Assembly (NCBI GenBank): GCA_020747065.1
Contig: JAGMVK010000012.1
Location: forward strand, 62,001-126,000
Direction: 5' to 3'
DNA: 64,000 bases
DNA from: Cadophora sp. MPI-SDFR-AT-0126
Lineage: Eukaryota; Ascomycota; Leotiomycetes; Helotiales; Ploettnerulaceae
The notes under the pieces are model-generated. The model was not told where the DNA came from, searched no databases, and saw only the letters and a list, made by a program, of their open reading frames with translations. Shown here one piece after another: positions 11,119 to 22,119 of this stretch (within the stretch, counting starts at the first letter, position 1; each line of letters opens with the position of its first letter). The translations under genes were made by a program, and so were the position numbers.

Positions 11119-13019
11119 TTCAGGATGTTTAAATTTGAGTTATGGGGTGCGTTTACAATGAGGATGGATGAGAACTCGCACATGGCTGGCTGGATTGGTT
11201 GGCGTACGGATACTTAGGATTGGAATAGCACTCGAGACTTGCTTGATTTACTTGGCCTGCGAGCTCATTGGCATGGCGTTTGGGGCTGGCTGCAGCAATC
11301 TCAGTCATGGTGATTGCTGTGAGAGATTTCTTGCACATGATAAACAAATTTGACGAAGACAAATCATCGTTCGACCACCTTGTCCTCTCCCAATGGCTCT
11401 ATGACGAGGTTGTTAACATCTTGGCCCTAAAGTAGCCGAAGTCTTGGAAGTCCCATCAAACCCAAACCCTCCCAGGTATAGTGCTCCCCAAAAACGCATA
11501 TTCGCAGGCAAAGCAATGTCTAACCAGTCAAAAACCACAAAAACATAAATTCCGATCCTTCTTGTAGCAGAGTTACAAACATGCAATGGGCCAGCCTCTC
11601 CAAGCAAGACAACAGACCACCAGCAACAAGGGCCAGAAAACAGATAAGAGGACTCAACGCTTTTACCACCAAAGTAGTCAAACTCCCATTCAAAACTCCC
11701 AAATCAAACCCAAGGCTGAAATGTCACTTTTGCAAAACATTGTCACCGCCCCTCTCCCCTCATCCCCCGTCCACTCCTTAATTAACACACGCTCTCAAGT
11801 TACCAAAAACCGCGAATACCTCGACACCTTCATCAGAACTCTACTTCCCATCAAGAAACTCTAAGCGATCTTAGCGCTGTGAAACAAGGTCATGAAATCT
11901 ATAGCCTCTGTCTCTCACAATGGTCTTTCCGGCCTTGTTCGTGCAGTTGAAATAGAATTCTTCTTTTGCGCGGCGATGGGAGCGCCAGGATGATTTCTGC
12001 AGAATGGGGTTAGCATTGCCCTGCATGTTAGACAGCATGATGATAGGGGACAGAAGAATTGGCGAGTTGATAGAGAGAAGTAAAAAATGGAAGCCCATTC
12101 ATACATGGGAATAGACAACGAGGCGGGAGTTAAAGGCCACATACAGGAAGAGTTTCGAAGTCTGGCAATTGCAGGCCGCATTCGGGTATACTTGGCGGAA
12201 CTCAGTACACATCTTTCCTTCTAAATATGTCTTTCCCCTTCTTCTTTTCTTGTTGAAAATAAAAGCGCAGTGAGCAGTCTTCGATGTCTCTCCTTGGTGG
12301 ATAGGGTTTGAAATGAACCTGTAGGTGTCAAGTACTGGCGGTGTTGTTCTTGCCTCTGAATGTTTGGCCTCGGGCGATCCTGTGTCTGTAGGTGTGTGTA
12401 TCTGTGTTGTCTTTGAAAGAGGGAAAGAGGGAGAGGACTCGAAAGCTGGTATTATATACATCGAGAGGGTCGCTGTTCAACTGAGTATTGATTCACAGGG
12501 CAGGATTAAAGCACTTGTTAGGTACTTGTGAATCGCAGAACTGCTCTTCGGACAAGGCGACTCTTCCTTCTAAACAATACATTGTTCTAGTCTGTACTTT
12601 CTCTACGTTCGCAAGTGGAAATATTTTCGGGTTCTAGATGCCAAGACATGTAAGATTTTTTGAACTGTTGACATTTCGCTACCATAAGCGAGAACCCCTC
12701 TCCTTTGAGTATTTCCTAGGCACAACCGCTGTCGTTATGGTAGGAAAACTCTTCTATTGGGTATATTGTGCGATGCAGACACATCTCTCTTATTCGAAAT
12801 CAAGGTCTGAAGGGAAAGCTGGATCTTGACTTCATGGAAATCTTAATTGAAAAGTCTTCATCAAAATTGCAAGATAACACACCATTGAAATCGATAGGAA
12901 AAGCCCAAAGGATAAGCAGAACTAAATGATGACCAAATTCAAACTCCGCCAATCCGTCTAAGAGATTCGTTTCGTTAAGCCTGGATACCAACACCGGCCA
13001 AAGGATCCACACGAGTGAA
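11119..13019. other. Intergenic region between BUR1 and the sedolisin gene, with one doubtful small gene
   Basis: 1.9 kb with only short open frames. One minus-strand candidate starts at 12212 (MCTEFRQVYPNAACNCQ...), has a GTATGT donor near 12144 and could splice to sequence ending near 11872-11915. Its Cys-rich start recalls small fungal Cys proteins, but I could not settle a single reading frame for the second exon. A plus-strand frame at 11586-11864 (92 codons) has no recognisable features. I call neither gene. Confidence 0.3.
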
Positions 13020-15724
13020 TTATGGCAGACTCATAAAATACGCTAACATCTTCAGATAATTCGGAGTTCCTACCATGCGTCCGTCAGTGTATCATCATCA
13101 CAACCACCAGCAACTCGAAAATAGAAACACAAATAAAGCAAAACATCCCACTCACCCAAGCCCGTAACCGGATCCCACCCCTCCACCGCTTGAAAGCCCT
13201 CAGTCCCACAACCTGGATTGGTGCCATTAGTAATGTCATTCAGCATGCCTGGATTACTATACAGCGCCGGGTTTAAGAAGCCTAGAGTTGATTTCCCGGT
13301 GTTGAGACGCTGCTCGTTGATGCGGTTGATGAGGGATGCGAAGATAGGTGCTGAGGCACTGGTCCCTCCCGATTGGGAGAAATCGTTGCCGGAGAAGACC
13401 GGGATGTTGTCCCCGTTGGCGGAGACGTCGGGGATGCTATAGAGGAGAGTCAGAGTCAGCTATTCTGATCTTCATTTTGGTTGGGACATCAAGAGGGTGA
13501 ATGGGTATGGTTCATGGATAAGTAGATCGGTGGCATACCCTCGACCAAGACGGTTATATACCCCACCCTCTTTGTCGAAATTCTCATTCCCATTGTAAGA
13601 CTTGTATTTCGGAGCATGTTTCGCGAAATATTTTTCTAATGCGGATTGCTGATAGCCAGGCGCTGGGTAGAAGTTGCTGAAGCCTCCACCAGAGGAGTAT
13701 GCCACCCGGTAGGGCTGGCCGAGAGGGTCATTGCAGGCGCTTTCGGGTTCGTAGACGGTACGATTGGCGTAGACTTTTGTGGCGCCGACGTTGGTGATAT
13801 ATGGGCAGCTGATTCGTTAGACAATAGAAACAGAATATGGTGGGAGGTTAATTGGTGTCTGTTGACTTACTTATTCGGCCACGTTGGGCTGAAAACCGTG
13901 GCTTTGCTACCGATGCAGCCGTTTGAACCGGGCCGGAATATGGGACCGGCGACACCAGAATCTCCAGATGCCCAGATCAGAGAGACACCTTGAAGCCCGA
14001 GTTTCATGTATCTGGGAAGAAAATCAGTGAAACATTGACAGATGATGACCGGAAACTCACTCATTACATTGTCTCTTCTGGTAGTACTCGGGCAATTCCG
14101 ACTCTTGACCACCATAAGAAACGGAGATGACGTTGGCGGGCTGTTGTGTCAGTGGAAAAATCATAGAGGCTGGGACCTCGAACCTTGTAGACACCACACA
14201 TCAATTGGCCTTGATAACCATCTGCCGTCCAAGGATTAGGGTAGATAGGATCTAAACCCGCTGCGGAAGTGTTAGTCTCTACCAGAAGCCCGAGATATTT
14301 GACACGTACGATCATTTCCCGTCTCCCCAAATGCTGAATACGTGCAATAAGACTAAGATGTCAGCAAGTCTGCCAAAAAATTACCGTATACCTTACTCAC
14401 ACCGTCCAAAGCATCGAGGAAAGTATTGAACTATGCAAGTTAGCACCACTAGCATCCGTACTTGGGAACACAACTCACTCCACCGCCAACACTCGCCCAC
14501 CCAGTCCAATACCAATCGTCAGTCTGATACAGCGTAATATTCTGAGGCCAGAGCAATGGATAAGCCAACTCGAAATCCAGCGCCGACTCCCCACTCCCAA
14601 ACCACGCGTCCGGTTCAGGCGCTTCCCCACCATCAATTGAAGCGAGGTTTGGATGCTATACGCAGTAAGGAATTAGCGATTGCCACATCCAGAATATATG
14701 GGAGGAGAATATGACAGGTCTCTAGAAAATCTTGTAATATTTAATAGAGGAAATGATGGGCTTCTCCAAGACTTACCGTTCCCTTCGGAATGTACTTCGT
14801 AAAATTGGCAAAGAAATGATCCAGATCCTGCTGTGCATACGTATCGCCCGTTTCAAATATACCCATCGCATTATCCGCTCTCGGTTTCCCGTCAGGGTAT
14901 TCCGGTATCTGGGGAACGCCATACAATGCTCTGATGCAGGCTGGTGTGATCCAGCGGTGGCACATCGAGAGCTCGCCGGCGGCGGTGGGTGGGAAACCTT
15001 CATAGGGATCGACCTTTTTGCTGGGGCTGGGGATGCCGCTGAATGTACGGGAGGTGAGGGCACGTTTTCGGGGCGCGAAGAGCTTGATTCCAGGGGTGAT
15101 GTAGTCGATGTGAGATTGGATTGCTTTGGGGAGGTGGTAGCTATATGTCGTCAATCATCCATATACGCTTCGACATATACATAAGGGAAAGAGGGGATAC
15201 CTATCGCAGCCTGGGGCCATATGACCCTCATCATGCTCGTAAAGATGGTACTTGGTGTGTAGTAAGCCCTCAGCTTCTTCAGTGGTAGCATCAAAGGCCA
15301 GCCATCCTCGATTCTCCGAATGTGTGATGCGCTTAGCGTTGATGCCAGAGGTGGTCAACCACTCGGTAACCGCATCAACAGTCCCCTGCTCAGGAGCAAA
15401 CATTTGGATGACTTCTTCAGCTGTCCAGTGTTTGCCGTAATTGGGTGAGTCTGGGTGAGATCTTGATAATGGTTAGCTTGGAGACTGGATAGAGTAGTGG
15501 AAATGTCACATGTCCATGAGGTAGTCATGGCCGTGCTCCAGATTCTGTTGCTTCAGTCCGATTCGCATTGGCAGAATGGCCGTAGGTGAGAGCTCCTCGC
15601 GTTTCACCCAATGCTTGGAGGATGTCATGTCCCGTTTCTCATGAAGCTTGTGGGACTTTGGCACTGCGGCAGACTGGACCATGGCGGCGAGGCCGAAGGT
15701 TAGTACGAGCGATGAGAAACGCAT
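13020..15724 (-). CDS. Secreted sedolisin (tripeptidyl-peptidase, family S53)
   Basis: Twelve exons: 15724-15510, 15461-15201, 15140-14777, 14655-14479, 14430-14401, 14352-14310, 14260-14184, 14140-14061, 14011-13871, 13808-13539, 13436-13156 and 13069-13020, giving 662 residues. A signal peptide (MRFSSLVLTFGLAAMVQSA) is followed by the pro-kumamolisin activation domain with SHPDSPNYGKHW. Catalytic residues are visible: Glu303 and Asp307 in ESALDFELAYPL, the oxyanion Asp in ASGDSGVAG, and the nucleophile Ser in GGTSASAPIFAS. The C-terminus is GLGTPNYLKMLAYFMSLP. Such acid proteases are secreted and release tripeptides from extracellular protein. No tandem protease neighbour is present. The many small exons (30-80 nt) were each fixed by phase and motif continuity. 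Confidence 0.94.
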
Positions 15725-17172
15725 GGTCGATCCTTTTCTAGAAGCACCTATGTTTGTTGATTTGCGATAAGAGAATTCGTCGAGAACGAGGAGCTCGTTA
15801 AGTATAGAGAGGCTGCACTGTGGAATCTTGCGGACCATTGCATATTTACAGGTCACAATCAGCTCTCATGCTGGTTATTGAGCGACACTGTATCTTCGAT
15901 CGCAAGCTGTTTGAAGCTGCCAAGATGGACGAGTTCTTTCCCTATGCAAGGCAAGCACCGCTTCCTCAGCTATTCTGGCGGAAGCAATCCAGGAAAGGCT
16001 TAAAGGAGGCAAGGACAGTTCCACCAGATAGCGGCTGCTGGAATCAATGCAGCTACACAAGCACTTGCGCCGTGACCTCCAGGTTCAACAATTGTGGGAG
16101 GTCTTGTCATGACAGGAGGAGGGCAAATATACCCCTCTTCTTTTGGCCACTCATTTAGCCACTTAAAAATCTGCAGAATACCACTGTTGAGATTGAAGTC
16201 GCAACGAAATGTGAAACAACGCAATAACGAGGAGAATTCTTCTCTGAGCTTGAGGAAATCGATTTACAAGTCCGATGTCCGCTGGCGTCAAGACACGCTG
16301 TTGAAATCCGAGAAGCAGTGCCTGTCATGTACAGCATGATGGCATAAAGCATGAGTCCATGAAGTGCGACAAATATGGCCGAGGGTGGCGCCGTGCCCGG
16401 TTGGCATGCAATGAAATGTTCCACGACACCATGTCAGTAACCACATGGACTTTGACAGGAAACGGCTCGACACCACAATCAGTTATAGAGAGAGCGATCA
16501 AGGGTTGAATAGCGGCGAAGCATATTCCTGGCACTGGCATAGAGTCCACTTGGACGAAATAGTGATACTTGACACCATCTGTGCTCTCAAAATTTACTTT
16601 CGAGGACCAGAACCACCGTCATGAGCTCATGATGCAATGACCTGCCAGTCCGAAGAGATAAGCAGGATCAATTTCCATCCAACAATGTCAACATCCAATA
16701 GCTTCATCATCTTCCCATACTTTGTGATCAACTGTGAGCCGCAGCCATACCCAAGCGATATCGCCCACCCAGGTCGCAGAGCGTATTCTGAGCAAGACAA
16801 GGAGCGGAAGGAAAGTTTGCGATGAGCAAAGGAAGCACAGCAACAGAATACAATATGGTAGAGGAACAAAAGCCTTTAAAATGTCAGTCGGCAGGTGCAA
16901 TGAAGCTCCTGCTTTACACGGGAGGCTGTAGCAGAGGGCTGATCGCGTCCGAAAGCACAAAGACCGTTTCAAACAAAATCATCGTATAGGGTATCTAGAA
17001 TCAGTCATCATGCTGTAACCAAGCCATCGTGATGCAACAAAACGCAGCGCATGCAGGCCAAAGCAATTTGCCAAACAGACACGAGCCTTCCTAACCAACG
17101 CCTAGCTATAATCCTCAGAGTCCGCGATGGCAGACCCACTCCACGCCATTTCGCCAACAGCCATCAGGCCAA
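15725..17172. other. Intergenic, sedolisin promoter and methyltransferase 3' flank
   Basis: 1.4 kb. The part next to 15724 must hold the sedolisin promoter. All open frames are short, overlapping and without motifs, and I see no convincing gene, tRNA or repeat. Confidence 0.4.
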
Positions 17173-18427
17173 CTATTTTCCATTCGGCAGATCACCATTC
17201 GTAATCGTCCGCATGCTGTCACCCATGGTACTTTTGTCATCGGGTACCTCGAGTTCGCTCCCACCCGGTTTTTTGCCAACGAGGACCTTGATTTCCATGC
17301 CGAAGCCCTGTGACCTCCTCTGATCTTGTGCTAGGGCCCGGATGGCCTTCGCTACCTCTTTGCAAAATTTGGTGACCTCCTCGGGCTCATAGTGGAGCTG
17401 CTCGACGAAGACTTTGAGGGAAGCTGCTTCTATGCCGTCGTAAATTACAGATAGGAAATGCATGCCCGTTTTCTTCTCCTCGCTTTGGCCGGGCCAGACT
17501 CCACAAGGGATCGTCTTTGTGGTAACTGAAATGTTAGTGAATCCTGCTGCTGCTAGAAGTTGCGGATCGAGGTGATCAGTAGTCATAGGTCGACCGGCCA
17601 GCTTGGTTGCGTCCACAAACGAATGAAACCACCTGACGACAATTGGGTCGTCAGGGAAAAAGTCCGGCAAAGTGGCAATCTCTAGATCCACCACCTCCAT
17701 GAAGCCGCCGGGTTTAATCGCCTTGTACGCTTCTCTGTAAATCTGATTCCAGTCCGCAAATGCCCCAATCATATTTCGAAAGTGGACCAGATCAAAACTG
17801 TTTGGGGTCCATGTCCAGCCGCCGTCATACTCAGCGTCATCGATTTGAAAATCCATATTGCATGGAACTGAGGTTGGCTGGATTTTGGCAATATCTGTTC
17901 CAGTGACATCGGCATTTGGGTATAGTTCAGCCATAGCTATGGCCCATTCTCCCGTCCCAGTCCCAATGTCCAATATCTTTTGGGGACTTTGTAGAGGAGC
18001 CATGGTAAGGCGACCACCCATAACGTCAAGGAAGACATCATGAAGCATCTGCAATCTTCCCTGCTCCGCGTCATCGTTTGGCATGCTGTAATTTTCGCAA
18101 TATCGTCTTTCGTGGATTGTCAAGTATTCTATATCGGTATCGTATAAGGATTGGGTCGAGTTACTACGTGGAAATGGTCAGCCATGCTACACACGATTGT
18201 AGAAGTCGATGCACTTACAGTGTATCACTTTCTGAGCGAGGTTGGTGGAACAAAGTTCTGGCAGCTTGGACCCGATATCGAACCAGGTCCTCTCCCAGAT
18301 CTTCATCGTCGTCCATGTCGTCGTCGATCTGGTCCTCATCGAGCACCAAAGGCAGTTCTGTTTCTCGTGTCGGTGATGAGTGGTTGGAGAAAGTATGGCG
18401 CTGTTGCTCACGATCCAATTGTGTCAT
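17173..18427 (-). CDS. LaeA-like SAM-dependent methyltransferase (fungal UMTA/TAM group)
   Basis: Two exons, 18427-18219 and 18163-17173, give 399 residues. The N-terminus is acidic (DEDQIDDDMDDDEDLGEDL) and disordered. Exon 2 opens with STQSLYDTDIEYLTIHERRYCENYSMPNDDAEQGRLQMLHDVF in short pieces typical of LaeA-like proteins, namely the Y-x-ENGRRYH-like and PNDExEQxRL regions. The SAM site ILDIGTGTGEWAIAMAELYP is at about residues 132-151. Then come a conserved acidic ADVTGTDIAKIQP strand and KPGGFMEVVD. Family members include the velvet-complex regulator LaeA and many enzymes of secondary-metabolite loci; this copy has no biosynthetic backbone gene nearby in the window. An alternative in-frame start lies at 18475. 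Function beyond methyl transfer is not assignable. Confidence 0.9.
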
Positions 18428-20705
18428 CTTCACCCAAGTAGTCGTATTGAGATAATGGGTAAAATGCCAAATCAATGCTACCTCGGTCTATACCTGCCCC
18501 TCCTAATGTCCGTGTTGACTTGGAGATGTGCGGTGGGATTTCTCATGACCACACAGGTAGCAGCGGAGATGTCGTCAAATTGGGAAGCCCAAGAGCATGC
18601 CGATTGATATGATATGGTATGATTCAGCTCAAGAGGAGACGATTTAAAGTTTTGAAAGAACAAGACAGGACAGGAACCAAGAGAGGGGGAAGACGGGAAC
18701 TTGGGCGGGGAGGCGGTGACTGCTTCTCAGTAGTCTCAAATGTGGCGGACCCAGCAGCTGTTTAACGGCAACGGAGCAGTGCCGGCGACGGGCTGAGGTC
18801 CCCAGTGACAGGATAGCGGGATCTGGTCCTGGGTCCTGATCGCCAGCTCCATGCTCTTGGGTATCCGGACACTGTGCTGCTACTGCTAGAGGCAAGACGA
18901 TAGCCCAGACGGGAATTGTCAGGCTAAATGCTGCAGGTCCAGGGCAGGCTGCTGTTGGTTGGTGTCGGTCAGTGTGTGGGCGGAGGTTAGCTGGTGCAGT
19001 TGCAATGCAGCCGCAGGTTACCAAGCCAGCGGAGCAGCAAGAGTCAAGAAAGAAACAATGCAGTGGTGCTGGAGTGCAAGAAAGCAAAACGGGAGCAGAC
19101 AAGAGTAGGGGAGGGGGACGAGGGAAATGCGGAACAAAGAAAGATAGGCCCGTCCGCATACATTACAATCAATACCTAGTTCAAAGCCCGGCCAGACCAG
19201 ACCAGTCCTGTTGAGAAGTGAGTGAAACAGAAACCGCCCACCAGCAAATCTTGAACTGGAGAATCGTCCGATATCAAGCCCCCTTCCCCATCCTATCTAT
19301 CTTATCCTATCCTATCCTATCCTATCCTAGTACGAGATCGAACAAGGTCTCAGTCCGTGCCCGCCCATCCACATGGACATGATCTTTGGATGCCGAGAGA
19401 CCGAAAGAGCGAGTTGAAGTCGAGGTCGAGTGAGTGGATGTGTGATTCAAGAAGAATGGAAAACAAGCCTGCAGCTGCGTTTGAGTGTGCATCGCATTGC
19501 ATCGCATCGCATCGTAACCCTGATTCCTGATTGATCCATCTCAATAGTAGAATCATGGAGAAGAAGGAATCTTTCCGTTCTCCGCAGATCCAGGCGCAGC
19601 CCCAAGAATCCCTGGATCTGGTCGTTCGAATGAGCGTCCAGCGTTGACCTCGGGAGACGGCAGGGCAAGTCAAAAGGCAGGGCAGGGCAGGCAGGGCAGG
19701 TTGTGACGGACGGCCAGGATGCTGCGTCAGGCTTCCTGCCTAGCCAGTGGGAGGTCGCCTGGTACGCTGAGAACGTGGGGGACGGGATGCAGAGCCGGGG
19801 CCGAAGACCAGCCAGGCACGGCCTGATCAGATCAGATTAGCTGTAAGCGAGGAAACACCCAACAACACGATGCCCGTTCCGAATATGTGAACCCTGGTGA
19901 TGATATGCATCAAGCAGCAAGGAGTCCGTACCGAACCGGATCGGCTCGAGACGAGGCGGTGGGGAGATAGATGGTCACGGATGATTGTCAATTGGGATGC
20001 TGAAGTGGAGCGGACTGGAGTGTTATCCTCGTTTTTACTACCAAAAAGAACCTGAACTTCAATCCCGAAAATAAGTATACGTGCAAAGCATAGCAGAGGT
20101 TATTATACCAAAGACTGCTATGAAAAGGGTGTCAACTTCCCGCCTTCCCGTGCGAACTTGTCAGAAACGTTCCATATCGCTGAAGACTGACGCCCGCGAG
20201 TTCCGGGTAATCGTATTTCGGCATATGCAGTGTCCTGGATAGAACTGGAATCGAGGTAAACATTTTGTTCGAATCCAGCTACCTACGGCTGCAGATGCAC
20301 ATACTACCTGATTTCATTTGAGGTCAATGCCTTACCTCCCACATAACCAACATAACAGCAACCCAACTCGCATGCAGATGCAATCGGGTCTTGACCCGGC
20401 TTGACCATGTTGGTGGAAGCCTAGGAGGATTTTCCTGCTCAAAAACGTAGCTTTATATTTCGGTATTGATATTACGCCATTCGTACTACCCGCCAAGAGT
20501 GTTGGTTTGCAAGCGAGAGAGTGGGAGCTTTGGAAGCTCGCAAAGCCAGGGAAGTCAATCAGTATCATTCTTTTCGCCGTCTATAACGCTGCTCATGGTG
20601 CGCGAATTAAGCTGCCAGAAAATGCCCATGCATGAAAGAAACACATGCCAAAAGCCAGATCGCCAGGTACATGCTCTACCATACTCTGCTCCACTCCACT
20701 CCACC
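18428..20705. other. Intergenic region with simple repeats
   Basis: 2.3 kb between two minus-strand genes. It includes a (CCTAT)n run at about 19303-19330, a GCATCGCATTGCATCGCATCG cluster in short pieces around 19487-19516 and a GGCAG-rich stretch at about 19675-19700. The longest open frame (minus strand, 18644-19159) is Pro/Ser/Leu/Cys-biased with no motif, and I do not call it. Confidence 0.4.
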
Positions 20706-22119
20706 CTATGCCTCTGTCTTCCTCTTCTTCGCCAGGGTCATCTTGTCGTCGCTATCGACAATCATGTTGTCATTGATATCTTCCACCAATTCGTTGGAAG
20801 CAATGACTTCAGTTCCGGTAACTGTTGGGAAGGGAGTCAACACTTTGGAGATGTCACCCCACCACTTCTCGCCGAATCGCTTGTACCAGTCAACGGTAAT
20901 GGCCATTCCGTCCGAGAAGCTGGTCTTCTGCTCCCAGCCGAGCTGCCTTAGCTTGGTTCCGTCTACGGCATATCTGTGATCGTTGAACGGACGATCAACA
21001 GTGTGCTTGACCCACTTATGTAGCTCTTCTTGTGTCGAGTGGGGGATGTCGAGGTAGGTGAGGAGTTTGGAGCACAAAGTCAAGTTGGAGATCTCGTCGT
21101 ATGATCCGACATTATAGATCTGATCCATTTGACCCTTGTGGAGAATGGTGTCAAAAGCGTCTGCAGCATCTCCCGCAAAGAGGTATCGTCTTGTTGGTGT
21201 TCCGTCACCGTGCAGAACAACTGGTTGTTTGCGGTGGAGCAGCAAGCTGAATTTTGGAATGATTTCTAATATGGAATCAGCAATTGGCATTCCAATTGTT
21301 CAAGGGAACTTACTCTCGGGGTATTGATGTGGGCCATAAACATTGTTACTGCGCACAATGATCACAGGCAGCTTGAAACTCTTCTGGTAAGAGTGGACCA
21401 GCATCTCGGCGGCAGCTTTGCTTGCAGCGTATGGGTTCGTTGGGGCCAGAATGCTAGTTTCCAGCAGGTCATCTGCATCGTCCCTGACCTCTCCATAGAC
21501 CTCATCAGTGGAGATGTGGATGAACTTCTTGATTCCGACCTTCTTTGCGCTCTCCAGCAGAACGTGTGTCCCATAAACGTTTGTGTGTGTAAAAGCGTAC
21601 GAATTACCGAAGCTCAAATCGACGTGAGATTGCGCGGCAAAGTGGAAGATGGTGTCAATCTTGTGACGCTCAAGACAGTCCATGACCTCGGAGGGGTTGG
21701 TGATATCTCCATGATAGAAACTGAAGTTCTTCTTGTCTTGCAGGACTCGGGTATTGTTCAAGGACGCGCAGTAGTCGAGCTTGTCAAAAGAGACAATGTT
21801 GTATGCATTGGGATAGGTCAAGGTAAGATGTCGTACGAGCCAGCAAGCACTGGCGTAGTTAGCATTGGCTTAATTGTCACGCTGACACCCAGAAAGACTT
21901 ACATGAATCCTGCTCCTCCTGTGATCATAATATTCTTGACATCTGGCAATGGCTCATACTTGGTACTGCCAGTCAAGACTGGCGCATCTTTCCAAACACC
22001 AAAGTCCTCAAAGAACTTGTTCTGCTCTGAACTTGAAGCTGTTCAATTGTCAATGTCAACATCCCATCCCACTGTGCGGGCACTTTGCGCCTCAACTTAC
22101 CTGCTCCGTTTGCGGCCAT
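20706..22119 (-). CDS. UDP-glucose 4,6-dehydratase (dTDP-glucose 4,6-dehydratase/RHM-like SDR)
   Basis: Four exons, 22119-22101, 22038-21903, 21849-21314 and 21265-20706, give 416 residues. After a short leader (MAANGAASSSEQNKFFEDF) the Rossmann motif MITGGAGFIACWLVRH binds NAD. The substrate-proximal THVLLESAKK and HISTDEVYGE segments and the catalytic pair in PYAASK (Tyr-x-x-x-Lys) follow, then RSNNVYGPHQYPEKIIPKF. These define the extended SDR 4,6-dehydratase family. In filamentous ascomycetes such enzymes make UDP-4-keto-6-deoxyglucose, the precursor of UDP-rhamnose, in the cytosol; the epimerase/reductase partner is not in this window. The C-terminus extends about 40 residues past the fold (Asp-rich, then AKKRKTEA), which could be a basic nuclear-type signal or just disorder. 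The first exon is only 19 nt. Confidence 0.92.

Noticed and set aside
18644..19159. 171-codon minus-strand open frame
   Set aside because: Biased Pro/Ser/Leu/Cys composition in a GC-rich simple-sequence area, with no motif and no splice partners giving a sensible protein.
20265..20290. GTTCGAATCC resembling a tRNA B box
   Set aside because: No matching A box or acceptor-stem pairing could be found upstream within tRNA distance.
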